Position numbers and translations under genes: made by a program. Below are positions 24,449 to 33,764 of a stretch of DNA of 61,618 nt, piece by piece (within the stretch, counting starts at the first letter, position 1; each line of letters starts with the position of its first letter). Location: contig NZ_KB908332.1 in NCBI RefSeq assembly GCF_000382385.1, forward strand, positions 1-61,618, read 5' to 3'. Origin of the DNA: Segatella maculosa DSM 19339 = JCM 15638. GTDB taxonomy: Bacteria > Bacteroidota > Bacteroidia > Bacteroidales > Bacteroidaceae. The notes under the pieces were generated by a model. It was not told where the DNA came from. It ran no database searches and saw only the letters and a list, made by a program, of their open reading frames with translations.

Positions 24449-26824
24449 TTAGAAAATTCCTTTTGAGAAGACATATCTGAATTTGAGGTGAAGTGTCCGT
24501 CCTGCCAATGGTTGGCGGAATTGGTCCCAAACTTCTTTGTTCATTATATTATGGCATTCCAAGGCTACGGAATATTTGCTTTTGTAGGTCAACAATAGCC
24601 CTATGTCATTGACGAAACTGCGGGGAATACGTCGTTTCTGTAATTCGGTAAGTTCCCAGAAGTAGAAGAACTCCTCAGTAAATTTGCCGTCCCAGAAAGC
24701 CTTGACATACCAATTCTTGAATAATCGGTTGCTGTGATACTCCGCCCCGAAGTTGGCGAACAAATAGGGAATGTTCGGCAGTCGCAATCCTTTTGTCGGA
24801 TTGGGGGCTTGGGTACCGGGTAAATAGTTCAAGACATCACGCACATCCTGATAAGTTAGATTTCCGTAGGCATAGACCGTTGGCGATATGTCCAATTTTA
24901 TTTCGGTTTCTATACCTTTAATATGTACCTTTTCTGCGTTTACATATCCGGCTGCCATGTGCTGTTTCATCAGTTTTATCATATCGCTTACCTGCATATA
25001 AAAGCCGTTCACTTCAAACTGCAATCGCGATAATCCGAGGACATCATTTTTGTCTATTAAGAACCCCAGATTGAAGTTGTGGCTTTTCTCTGGTCTCAAT
25101 CCGGCTGCAGGAAAGGTGATGATACCATCACCGAATAGTTCTTGTGAATTGGGAAGGCGTATTGCCCGCTGGTAAGATGCTTTCAAGTGAAAACCTCTGA
25201 AGGGCTCGTATTTTATTGCCTCTATCCAGCCTATTTGTGAGGTCGTATTGTTCTTTTTCTTCGGAGCCTCAATCAGCTCGTATGAAGTCAAATCTTCTAT
25301 CTCGGAATGGAGGTGGAAATACTTTGCGGAGAGCATATTCGTCAGTTTCTTATCAAAGAGTTTTGACTCCCAAGTCAACCCCGAAATGACACTGGTCTTT
25401 TTGCTGGGAAATCCTCCGATAACAAAACCTGCATGCTGACTTGCAATGTTGTCGCTCGGTTGTCTTCTGGCGTAGTTAATAAGTGTGTTCAGATTCAAAC
25501 TGTGATTGGCGGACAACTTGTAATCAAAATTGATACGTTCATTGATTTCCAAGCCTTTGTCATTTGAGTTGTGAGGAACATCTCCTGTTTCTCCCTGCCC
25601 ATTCGGACTCGGATATATGTTTCCTTCGAAATCGTGATTAACTCGTGCCGTATCCACAAAATTGTTTGTTGTATGTGAAAGGGAGAAATGGGACTCAAGA
25701 TTAAGGCGGTCGTTCAGCATTCCGCTTTTTACCAGTTTGTTTTCCAACATAAACATTCCTGATTGGTTTTCGGCATGTTGTATGTTTTTTAAGATACCTT
25801 GGATTTCATTGAAACGATTGTAATACCCGAACTCGGTACTAATCTCATCGAACCAAAGTTTCGTGAAAGCAATTTTTCCCTTCAACATATACGAACGAAA
25901 ACGGTCATGGTCACGTCTTACCAACAGATTTTCTCTCTCGGGAACTCTGAAAGAGTAGTCATTCTTTGCAGATGTATAATAACCTCCCGCACCGAGTAGA
26001 ATGCCACTCTTTGGAAAATTCTTGCGAGAGAAGACACTTCCTTTGTGTGTTTGGTAAGATCCGAATTCATACGAGGCGTCTAAATAATCCGTACTAAACT
26101 CTTTAGTAACGATATTGACGGCTCCCCCCAATCCATCACATCCGAAACGGGCGGGTATGATACTCTTATAGACTTCTATTCTTTCTATAATGTCTATCGG
26201 AATTTCATCAAGAGAAAAAGCCCCGTCAGAAGTACTCATTGGTATTCCGTCCCATAAGATTTGAATGCGGTTTCCTTCCAATCCATGAACAATAATTCTC
26301 GAACTGCTTCCCAAACCGCCAGTCTGCCCAACTTTCAAACCTATGGTTTTATTCAAAACGGTTTCTAACGAAATAGATCTGCCTTGAAGTTCTTTTGCAT
26401 TTATTACAGAAACAGCTTCAGGCGACTCTCTGAGTATTTGTGCTCTTGTTTTTCCTACTACGACTACATCTGCCAGCTCTGTTGATTCTGGGAGTAGTCT
26501 TATGGTATAACGCTTCCCATTTGCAGTAATCGTATCGGTAATGGTCTGATAACCGACATAACTTACCATAAGCATAAGTTTTTGATTACTTGATGCACTT
26601 AGTTTTGCAATACCTTTCCTATTTGTAGTCGTACCATTCGTGTACGTTGGAGCATTCAAACCTTTCCAATGTACAGCGGCAAATTCTATACTGTTCCCAT
26701 TTTCTGCATCAATAACTTTTATTTCTGTTGGTTGCAGTTGTGCAAACATAGGAAAAGACCACAACAATAGAAAGCCGACAATGAGCATTCTTTTGTATAA
26801 ATGGACTACTGAGCTGATTGACAT
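24449..26824 (-). CDS. TonB-dependent outer-membrane receptor, probably ferric-siderophore or heme
   Basis: The product has 791 residues. A signal peptide (…FLLLWSFPMFAQ) leads to a carboxypeptidase-regulatory-like domain (about 33-112), then the plug (LADVVVVGKTRAQILRESPE, IIVHGLEGNRIQILWDGIPM, PARFGCDGLGGAVNIVTKEF) and a barrel of about 550 residues ending in Phe. The size and absence of SusC features place it among receptors for iron complexes or cobalamin, not glycans. It is followed by the XusB-like lipoprotein and lies opposite an ABC pair. A -7 box (26851-26858) drives it. Confidence 0.88.
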   Translation of the reverse strand: MSISSVVHLYKRMLIVGFLLLWSFPMFAQLQPTEIKVIDAENGNSIEFAAVHWKGLNAPTYTNGTTTNRKGIAKLSASSNQKLMLMVSYVGYQTITDTITANGKRYTIRLLPESTELADVVVVGKTRAQILRESPEAVSVINAKELQGRSISLETVLNKTIGLKVGQTGGLGSSSRIIVHGLEGNRIQILWDGIPMSTSDGAFSLDEIPIDIIERIEVYKSIIPARFGCDGLGGAVNIVTKEFSTDYLDASYEFGSYQTHKGSVFSRKNFPKSGILLGAGGYYTSAKNDYSFRVPERENLLVRRDHDRFRSYMLKGKIAFTKLWFDEISTEFGYYNRFNEIQGILKNIQHAENQSGMFMLENKLVKSGMLNDRLNLESHFSLSHTTNNFVDTARVNHDFEGNIYPSPNGQGETGDVPHNSNDKGLEINERINFDYKLSANHSLNLNTLINYARRQPSDNIASQHAGFVIGGFPSKKTSVISGLTWESKLFDKKLTNMLSAKYFHLHSEIEDLTSYELIEAPKKKNNTTSQIGWIEAIKYEPFRGFHLKASYQRAIRLPNSQELFGDGIITFPAAGLRPEKSHNFNLGFLIDKNDVLGLSRLQFEVNGFYMQVSDMIKLMKQHMAAGYVNAEKVHIKGIETEIKLDISPTVYAYGNLTYQDVRDVLNYLPGTQAPNPTKGLRLPNIPYLFANFGAEYHSNRLFKNWYVKAFWDGKFTEEFFYFWELTELQKRRIPRSFVNDIGLLLTYKSKYSVALECHNIMNKEVWDQFRQPLAGRTLHLKFRYVFSKGIF

Positions 26825-26850
26825 ATCATATTTGTTTGTGAGATTCTATG

Positions 26851-26995
26851 CAAAGGTACTTACCTTCCGAGCAAATAAATAACCCTATTATACACGCTTA
26901 TACCCCTGTTGTGTTTATATGCGAGCAAATTGTTGTTTTGGGGCAGTGTAATGTTTATTGGGGTTATTTTATTCCTGCTTGTTGCCGTACTTTTG
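26851..26995. promoter_or_regulatory. Divergent promoter region of the receptor and ABC genes
   Basis: On the minus strand TACCTTTG (26851-26858) precedes the receptor gene. On the plus strand TACTTTTG (26988-26995) precedes the ABC operon by 29 bases. Both fit TAnnTTTG. Between them CGAGCAAAT occurs twice in direct orientation (26868-26876 and 26922-26930, 54 bp apart), a candidate pair of activator sites. The open frame beginning at 26958 overlaps the promoter, so the ABC start was set downstream at 27024. Confidence 0.65.
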
Positions 26996-27023
26996 CAGCA
27001 GAAAAAATCAAAACGACACATAT

Positions 27024-28769
27024 ATGGATAAACAAAAAGTCAGACCCCTTGATGAGGAACGGGAGAGCCGTAGCCTGCTCTCCAATGCTGTGGTTATATT
27101 GCACCTTATTTTAGGCACACTCCCTATACTGCTTGTAGTGTGGGCGGTTGACAAGTTGATGAATAGTACACTCTCTCCCATAATAGTTTGGGGTATTGGA
27201 GGAATAATGATACTGTTGGCAATGCTTAGAGGCGTATTCTATGGAACCTCGATTTGGCGTGCACACCAGTCGGCTTACAATGCCCTTACACGATTGAGGT
27301 TGCGTATCATAAGTCATCTGCAACGCTTGCCGCTCGGTTTCTTTCAAGAACGGAAAGTTGGCGACTTGGTGAATATTATTAACCACGATGTGGAACAAAT
27401 TGAAATTTATTTAGCACATGGATTACCCGAAATCCTTTCGGCTACGCTTTTTCCAGCCTTACTCTGGGTAATCATTATGGTGTTAGACTGGCGTTTGGGG
27501 CTGTCGCTCATTTCTCTTTTGCCTGTGGCATTTCTTCTGCAAATGGCTGTCAAAACACTTTGGGGAAAGAGCTTTCAACACTTTATGGAAAGTACGCAAA
27601 AAATGTCGGAAGACCTTTTGGAATATGTAGCTACCATATCGGTAATCAAAGCCTTCAGTAACGAGGAAAACAGAACGGAACGGGTACTTGGTGGTATGCG
27701 CGACTACATCCGTTGGGTAAAGCGGAGCATGTTTAGCGTTACCGTTCCCATGACATTGATAACGATGTTCTTGGAAGGTGGTATCGTGGTAATGACTCTT
27801 ATTGGACTATGGATGATGAGTTCGGGCGAATTAACTGTAGCTCGTTTTATCCTTGCCTTGATATTGGGCGGTTTATTCTCGTCCTCCTTTGCTAAGTTGG
27901 CTACATTCCAACATTTCCGAATCGTCTATGGTCAGTCGTTGGCAAAAGTACAGTCCATTACAGAGGTACAGACAAAGGAAACTGCTGACAAGAAAACGGA
28001 TACGACACAAACGGATGTTTGTTTCGAGCATGTTACATTTTCCTATCCAAACAAGGAAGACAATGCGCTGAAAGATGTATGTCTTCAATTTCCGAAAGGA
28101 AGTCATACAGCTATCGTCGGCGAATCCGGATCGGGAAAAACCACGTTGGCAAGTCTGATGATGGGGTTCTGGCAACCTCAAACGGGTACTATCCGACTGG
28201 GAGGAGAGAGTATTGCGGAGCTTTCCGAACGCAACATTGCTGATTACTTTTCGATGGTACAGCAGGAGGTTTTTCTCTTTAACACAACTATTCGGGACAA
28301 TATCCGTATTGGAAGACCTACCGCCACACAAAAGGAAGTGGAAATGGCAGCAGAGCGTGCTCGTATTCATGATTTTATCATGGGCTTGCCGAATGGTTAT
28401 GATACGCTGGCAGGCGAAGCCGGCATAAAATTCTCTGGCGGAGAAAAACAGCGTATTTCCATTGCTCGAATGTTGCTCAAAGACTCTCCAATAGTTATTC
28501 TTGATGAAGCCACTGCCGCATTGGACGGAGAGAATGAGAAACTAATCCAAGAAGCTCTTGATGAATTGCAGCGCAACAAGACAGTCATTACCATTGCTCA
28601 CCGTCTCAATACTATTCAGGATATGGAGCGTATTGTTGTAATGGACAAAGGGCATGTCGTGTCGAAGGGAACACATCGTGAACTGATGAAAGAGTGTTCT
28701 CTATACCGCAATATGACGGAAACGCAAGAACAAGTAAGTAAATGGCAATTAAAAGAAGAGGAGGAATAA
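27024..28769 (+). CDS. ABC transporter half-subunit A (exporter fold; YbtP/IrtA-like context)
   Basis: The product has 581 residues from the ATG at 27024 (MDKQKVRPLDEERESRS). A membrane domain (about 25-315) with six helices is followed by the ATPase: Walker A GESGSGKT (about 367), signature FSGGEKQR (about 470), Walker B VILDEATAALD (about 491) and switch His in TIAHRLNT. All catalytic residues are present. Its stop is 2 bases from the start of subunit B, so they form a heterodimer. Exporter-fold pairs of this kind import siderophores in Yersinia (YbtPQ) and Mycobacterium (IrtAB). Import here is inferred from the receptor, lipoprotein and AraC context; drug export cannot be excluded. Confidence 0.87.
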   Translation: MDKQKVRPLDEERESRSLLSNAVVILHLILGTLPILLVVWAVDKLMNSTLSPIIVWGIGGIMILLAMLRGVFYGTSIWRAHQSAYNALTRLRLRIISHLQRLPLGFFQERKVGDLVNIINHDVEQIEIYLAHGLPEILSATLFPALLWVIIMVLDWRLGLSLISLLPVAFLLQMAVKTLWGKSFQHFMESTQKMSEDLLEYVATISVIKAFSNEENRTERVLGGMRDYIRWVKRSMFSVTVPMTLITMFLEGGIVVMTLIGLWMMSSGELTVARFILALILGGLFSSSFAKLATFQHFRIVYGQSLAKVQSITEVQTKETADKKTDTTQTDVCFEHVTFSYPNKEDNALKDVCLQFPKGSHTAIVGESGSGKTTLASLMMGFWQPQTGTIRLGGESIAELSERNIADYFSMVQQEVFLFNTTIRDNIRIGRPTATQKEVEMAAERARIHDFIMGLPNGYDTLAGEAGIKFSGGEKQRISIARMLLKDSPIVILDEATAALDGENEKLIQEALDELQRNKTVITIAHRLNTIQDMERIVVMDKGHVVSKGTHRELMKECSLYRNMTETQEQVSKWQLKEEEE

Positions 28770-28771
28770 GA

Positions 28772-30469
28772 ATGGTACGCAATATACTGAATGAATTGAC
28801 CGCTCGCGGAGTGCGGCATCTAATTATCTCCGCACTGTTTTTCGTGGTTTATGCCCTTTGCGGCACGGCGATAATGCTCACAGTCTTGTTTCTCATCGAC
28901 CGTCATATACATGGAGAAAGCATCTCTTTCATTTCGGCAGCATGGGTACTCGGTAGTCTGCTGGTCTTGAAAACCATATCCAATGCCATTGCCGATATGA
29001 GTAAGCATTTTGCCGGATTTGATCTTGTGGAACGTATCCGCGAGAAAATCATACTGAAACTGAAAATGTTCTCACTCGGCTTCTATACCAATGAGCGTCT
29101 GGGAGAGATAAGTACAATCATTCACAAAGACGTTGATAATATGGAAATGGTAGTAGGACATCTATGGACACGGATGTCCGCCGACTTCATTGTAGCTCTG
29201 ATACTTGGCATCGGACTTTTCTGTGTGGACTGGCTCATGGGGTTGGCGATGATTTCCGTCCTCCCCATTGCCCTGTTTTCTTTGTATCGAGGCATTCGCT
29301 CGGGAATGAAAGCACAGGAAGAGTCTCAGGACAATCTGGCGGATATGGTCAGCCTGTTTGTGGAATACGTCAAAGGCATTCCAGTTTTGAAAGTGTTTGG
29401 AGGAAAAGGAATGTTCCGTGACAGACTCGACCACTCTGTCAGTGAATTTGGAGAAAGCAGTAAGAAGACTTCACGTTTGGCAGCTGTGAGTGTGGGCAGA
29501 TACACTTTTCTGATAGAATTGGCTTTCGCTCTGATGGCTACAATCGGTCTTTGGTGGACACAGCAGGGGGAACTTTCTCTTTTCGCTTATTTAATGTTTA
29601 TCATCGTCTCAAAAGAATTCTATAAACCTTTTGTCAATATGGAGAATCATTGGTTGAATTATATCAAGGTAAAAGATAGTTACGGACGCATTTCCCATTT
29701 ATTGAATGCTCCTGTTATCACCAATCCTGAACAGCCGAAAACAGCAACCCATTTCAATCTTTCCTTTGACAAAGTGGATTTCCATTATGAGAAGGAAGGT
29801 TTTGAGATGAAAAATCTCACGTTCCATGTTCCCGAAGGAACGGTAACGGCACTTGTTGGCTCGTCAGGTTCAGGTAAAACAACCATTACCAACCTGTTAC
29901 TCCGTTTCTGGGAACCGCAGACCGGCAGTATTCGTATCGATGGTATAGACATTCGAGAAATGGACTATGATTATCTGCTCAGTAAAATCAGTGTAGTGAT
30001 GCAAAATGTTATTCTCTTTTCAGATACCATTGCCAATAATATCAAAGTGGGCAATCAACATGCTACGCAGGAAGAAATCGAAGAAGCAGCACGTAGGGCG
30101 ATGATACACGACTTTATCATCAGCCTGCCGGAAGGTTATGAAACAAAAATCGGAGAAAACGGTTTGGGTCTATCCGGAGGTCAGAAACAAAGACTTTCAA
30201 TCGCTCGTGCGTTCCTCAAAGATGCTCCTATCATTCTTTTGGACGAGATAACGAGCAATGTTGACCCAGTCAATGAATATAAGATACAACAGGCAATGTC
30301 TGCCCTTATTCGAAATCGCACAGTCTTGGTCATTGCCCATCATTTGCAAACCATCCGTAATGCTAATCAAATTATTGTGATGGACAAGGGACACCTTGTA
30401 GAGAACGGGACGCATGCAGAACTTGCAGCAAAAAACGGAATGTACTGCAAATTACTGTCTATGCAATAA
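28772..30469 (+). CDS. ABC transporter half-subunit B (exporter fold; YbtQ/IrtB-like context)
   Basis: The product has 565 residues from the ATG at 28772, which has the ribosome site GAGGAGGAAT; the ATG 30 bases earlier lies inside subunit A and was rejected. The membrane domain (about 15-300) is followed by Walker A GSSGSGKT (about 364), signature LSGGQKQR (about 467), Walker B IILLDEITSNVD (about 486) and IAHHLQT. It differs enough from subunit A to be an old heterodimer partner, not a recent copy. A strong terminator follows at 30490. Confidence 0.87.
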   Translation: MVRNILNELTARGVRHLIISALFFVVYALCGTAIMLTVLFLIDRHIHGESISFISAAWVLGSLLVLKTISNAIADMSKHFAGFDLVERIREKIILKLKMFSLGFYTNERLGEISTIIHKDVDNMEMVVGHLWTRMSADFIVALILGIGLFCVDWLMGLAMISVLPIALFSLYRGIRSGMKAQEESQDNLADMVSLFVEYVKGIPVLKVFGGKGMFRDRLDHSVSEFGESSKKTSRLAAVSVGRYTFLIELAFALMATIGLWWTQQGELSLFAYLMFIIVSKEFYKPFVNMENHWLNYIKVKDSYGRISHLLNAPVITNPEQPKTATHFNLSFDKVDFHYEKEGFEMKNLTFHVPEGTVTALVGSSGSGKTTITNLLLRFWEPQTGSIRIDGIDIREMDYDYLLSKISVVMQNVILFSDTIANNIKVGNQHATQEEIEEAARRAMIHDFIISLPEGYETKIGENGLGLSGGQKQRLSIARAFLKDAPIILLDEITSNVDPVNEYKIQQAMSALIRNRTVLVIAHHLQTIRNANQIIVMDKGHLVENGTHAELAAKNGMYCKLLSMQ

Positions 30470-30489
30470 CCTAATCAATGAAAAATATG

Positions 30490-30520
30490 GAGGTATGGAG
30501 TTTGATCCATACCTCTCTTT
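30490..30520 (+). terminator. Rho-independent terminator of the ABC operon
   Basis: GAGGTATGGA (30490-30499) pairs with TCCATACCTC (30506-30515) across a 6-base loop and is followed by TCTTTTTG. It lies 20 bases after the ABC stop codon. Confidence 0.88.
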
Positions 30521-30642
30521 TTGCCACTTTCATCCATATCAACGCCACAAGTACGCAGTTATTTCCAACTGCCAACATGCACAGTTTCTTTGATTTACCT
30601 TTGCCCATACACCGCTATTGGTGTCATTAAATACATTGTAAG

Positions 30643-30966
30643 ATGGACGAAAAAATCAAAGATCAAGAAGCCCTTTTGGTGAAAGACTCCAAGGACGAGA
30701 ATCTCAAAGCCCTCTCAGGGACAGATGAGAAAGGCAGACTGAAGACAGTATCGCCCACCGCCGAGCATGAACAGAGTTTCCTGAAGTTCAACAAGCACAG
30801 CAATACTTTGGAGAACTTCCTCTCCAACTTCATACGGCAGTTCAAGCCCCCCACACAATTCCACTTCTTCAAAGTCCTCTTCGAGGGTGTTGTTGCCAGT
30901 GCACGAGTGCTCACCGAGATGCTCAAAGCACCGGATGCTCCCTCCAATAATGCCAGTTCGGGATAA
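30643..30966 (+). pseudogene. Truncated DUF4099/DUF3945-type gene, N-terminal part only
   Basis: A 107-codon frame aligns by eye with the first 130 residues of the gene at 32335: GTDEKGRLKTVSPTAEHEQS here against GVDDKGNLKTTEAVAANQAA there, and FLKFNKHSNTLENFLSNFIR against FLKFNNKDGLLKNFMTNFLK. Homology stops at about LKAPDAPSNN, where the inverted end of an IS982-family element begins (30950). The last residues are read from the insertion sequence. The full family length is about 470 residues, so this copy is dead. Confidence 0.8.
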
Positions 30967-31918
30967 GAAAATTCCCTAAAAAGTTGGTAATCTTGCCATT
31001 GTTTTGCAACTTTATGGTTGAAAATCAATAACTTACAAACATATATAGCGATGATTTCCACTGACAAAGTTACATAAATATTCTGTGTGTTGGATGACTT
31101 CTGCAAGAATTTAGATACCGAATTAACTAAAAATCTCCATATCGCCCCATGGACGAGGGATATAAGTGAATGAGAAACTGCAAAGGGCAAATGTCCAAAA
31201 GCGAAATCATGACTATCCTGCTGTGCTACCATTTTGGCTCATTCCGCAACTTCAAGCACTATTACCTCTTTTTCATCGAGGAACATTTGGCAAGCTACTT
31301 CCTCTATGCCGTGTCCTACACGTGTTTCGTAGACAGTACGATGATTCCCGTATGCCACAGCATGAGAAGGAAATTCAACAAGGTGTTTGATGGACTTACC
31401 AAGAACGGAAAGGGAACGATGGGCTGGTGCCCTGGTCTCAAGCTGCATCTGCTGTGCAACGAGATGGGCGACGTACTCACATTCTGCCTAACTCCCGCAA
31501 ACGTAGACGACAGAAAACCTAGGGTGTGGAAGGTCTTCACCAAGGTGCTCTATGGCAAAGTGTTTGCCGACAAGGGATACATCAAGCAAGAATTCTATGA
31601 GAACCTCTTCAACCAAGGCATCCACCTCGTTCATGGGCTCAAGTCGAACATGAAAAATAAGCTTATACCCTTGTGAGACAAGATGATGCTGCACAAGCGA
31701 TATATAATAGAATGCATCAACGAACTGCTCAAGAACAAGGCCAACCTTGTCCACTCACGCCATCGCTCCGTACATAACTTCATTATGAATCTCTGTGCGG
31801 CATTGGCTGCATACTGTATACTATTTCTTCGAGAATAAGCCCGAGGCACTGCCAGTGCGCATTGAAAAGAGTAGGCAATTGGAACTATTCTAAGCAAACC
31901 CTTATCCCGAACTGGCGT
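30950..31918 (+). mobile_element. Degenerate IS982-family insertion sequence
   Basis: The ends match as inverted repeats: ATGCCAGTTCGGGATAAG (30950-30967) and CTTATCCCGAACTGGCGT (31901-31918), 17 of 18 positions. The length of about 970 bp fits the family. No clear target duplication flanks it: the left side is a DUF4099-type gene and the right side an IS4-type transposase fragment, so sequence has been lost on at least one side since insertion. Confidence 0.82.
31051..31893 (+). pseudogene. Broken IS982-family transposase
   Basis: Pieces of one transposase appear in different frames. They are MISTDKVT then a stop and IFCVLDDFCKNLDTELTKNL, then after a frameshift MSKSEIMTILLCYHFGSFRN and HYYLFFIEEHLASYFLYAVS. 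The sequence then jumps to FVDSTMIPVCHSMRRKFNKV, skipping about 60 residues usually present, continues GKGTMGWCPGLKLHLLCNEM and ADKGYIKQEFYENLFNQGIH, meets a TGA at 31674 and frameshifts again before FFENKPEALPVRIEKSRQLE. With two stops, two frameshifts and a deletion it cannot make an active enzyme. Confidence 0.85.
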
Positions 31919-32059
31919 AAATATGAGGGTAAGCAACTGATTCCAGCAACTAAAGAACTTCACATACTTATCACCTCCGTATTTACGTACGAAATAATTG
32001 ATGTGGTTTCTGTCAAGAAATGAGACTAACTGAGCGAAAACGTATTTGTCTTTATACAT
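31919..32059 (-). pseudogene. N-terminal fragment of an IS4-type transposase (DUF4372 domain)
   Basis: From the ATG at 32059 the minus strand reads MYKDKYVFAQLVSFLDRNHI and later FSCWNQLLTLIF, the usual start of IS4-type transposases with a DUF4372 domain. It breaks exactly at the IS982 end (31918), after about 46 codons. The remaining 350 or so codons are not found on the other side of the IS982 element, so a deletion accompanied or followed insertion. A TACCTTTG box (minus, 32075-32082) remains upstream. The 275 bases to the next gene otherwise hold only AT-rich sequence. Confidence 0.72.
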
Positions 32060-32334
32060 ATGCAGAATCTGATGATACCCTGCAAAGGTACAAATTCAAA
32101 TCCGTTGACTCAGAAAAACTTTGCAACTAGCTAAATTTTAACTATTTCAAAGGACAATTACTGAGTTTAAGTGGACAGCAGTGATAATGCTTAAATCCTT
32201 ATAAATTGACACCTCGTTTTTATATTTTCTGTCTTTATCTTAGTATGTCCTGATTTTTCCTTCATGACTAGTTTGGAAGATTTTTCACTATAATTTTGTT
32301 GTTCGAAACTCTATACATATAATAGTAACAAATT

Positions 32335-33744
32335 ATGGAATCAAACAGCAATGACAACTATGTGCTGGTCTTGGAAGACCGCACGGAAATGAAGAATGAA
32401 AAGGAAGCGGGAAAACTCTCCGTAATTTCTGGTGTTGACGATAAGGGAAACCTTAAAACAACTGAGGCTGTCGCTGCCAATCAAGCCGCATTCTTGAAGT
32501 TCAACAACAAGGATGGACTTCTGAAGAACTTCATGACCAACTTCCTTAAACAGTTCAATAACCCGACTCATTTCGGACTGTACAAGGTATTGGCAGACAA
32601 TGTGGAGCAGGGTGTGGATAACCTGCGCACCATGCTGCAAAGCCGAGAGAAACCGGAAAACAAACAGCAACTGGCAGAGATGGGCATTCCCTTTGAGGAC
32701 TATCTGCCCCAGCAGAAGAATGCCACCGCTATCGACCCCGAAAAGGTGGATTGGAAGATGCTCGACAATCTCGGTCTTTCCCGTGAACGATTGGAACAGA
32801 GTGGAGAACTGGAAAAAATGCTTAACTGGCAGAAGAGTAATCTCATCACAATTGCTGTTCCTATCGGCGACACCACCATCTACACTGAAGCACGCCTTGC
32901 GTTCCGCACGGACGATAACGGCAATATTGGTTTGGCAATTCATCCTTTGAGAAAGGAACCGCAACTCGATTTTCCCTATATGGGCTACAAGTTCTCTCCC
33001 GAAGAAAAGGAGCAGCTCCTCACTACGGGTAATCTCGGCAAGACCATTGAGGTAACCCCCAAGAACGGGGAACCGTTTGCCGCCTACGTCTCCATCGACC
33101 CGCAGACCAACGAGATTGTAGCCCTGCGTGCCGACCGTGTGAACATCCCCAAGGAAATCAAGGGCGTTACCCTTTCCGATGCCCAGTATAAAGACCTTGT
33201 GGAAGGCAAAGCCGTGAAGGTGGAGGGCATGACCGCCAAGAGCGGCAAGACGTTCGATGCAACCTTGCAAGTCAATGCCGAGCGAAAGGGCATTGAGTTC
33301 ATCTTTGGCGACAACAAGAGTTTAAGAGAACGACAGGAACACAAACAGACACAGCAGCAAGGCGTCCCACATAAGCTATGCGGACTGGAACTATCAGAAA
33401 AACAGCGTGAAGCCTTAGATAGCGGTCGTACGCTATACCTAAAGAATATGGTGGACAAACAGGGACAACCATTCAACGCATACGTTCGCATGGACAAGGA
33501 ACAGAACCGCCCACGTTTTTACAAGTGGAATCCTGACAAGAAGCAGGAAACCGGCAAAGAAAAGGTCGTAGCTGTGGCGGAAGAACACAAGACGCAGGTA
33601 GCCGTAAACAACCACGGTAAGACCAACGAAGCCACCAAGAACGTGAAAGAGCCTCTCAAAACTGGACAGACACAGCCTACTGCTGAGCAGAAGCAAAAGC
33701 AGGACGAGAACAAACAGAAGAAGTCCCGTGGACGTAAGATGTAA
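32335..33744 (+). CDS. DUF4099/DUF3945 domain CTn protein
   Basis: The product has 469 residues, hydrophilic, with no signal. The N-terminal domain (about 1-225) has VDWKMLDNLGLSRERLEQSG and the later part carries repeated DUF3945-like units (FSPEEKEQLLTTGNLGKTIE, LSDAQYKDLVEGKAVKVEGM, LSEKQREALDSGRTLYLKNM). The tail is Lys/Gln-rich (about 400-469). Function is unknown. Genes of this family sit just upstream of topB in Bacteroides CTns, as here (20 bases). A weak -7 box TAATTTTG lies at 32291-32298. A truncated paralogue precedes it at 30643. Confidence 0.83.
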   Translation: MESNSNDNYVLVLEDRTEMKNEKEAGKLSVISGVDDKGNLKTTEAVAANQAAFLKFNNKDGLLKNFMTNFLKQFNNPTHFGLYKVLADNVEQGVDNLRTMLQSREKPENKQQLAEMGIPFEDYLPQQKNATAIDPEKVDWKMLDNLGLSRERLEQSGELEKMLNWQKSNLITIAVPIGDTTIYTEARLAFRTDDNGNIGLAIHPLRKEPQLDFPYMGYKFSPEEKEQLLTTGNLGKTIEVTPKNGEPFAAYVSIDPQTNEIVALRADRVNIPKEIKGVTLSDAQYKDLVEGKAVKVEGMTAKSGKTFDATLQVNAERKGIEFIFGDNKSLRERQEHKQTQQQGVPHKLCGLELSEKQREALDSGRTLYLKNMVDKQGQPFNAYVRMDKEQNRPRFYKWNPDKKQETGKEKVVAVAEEHKTQVAVNNHGKTNEATKNVKEPLKTGQTQPTAEQKQKQDENKQKKSRGRKM

Positions 33745-33764
33745 CCTTAAAATCAAATCACACT

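Noticed and set aside
26958..27023. Upstream start for the first ABC subunit
   Set aside because: The added 22 residues lie across the TACTTTTG promoter box, so the ATG at 27024 is preferred.
32341..33270. Minus-strand open frame of 309 codons
   Set aside because: It mirrors the DUF4099/DUF3945 gene at 32335 and has no recognisable domain; the plus frame has a paralogue that confirms it.
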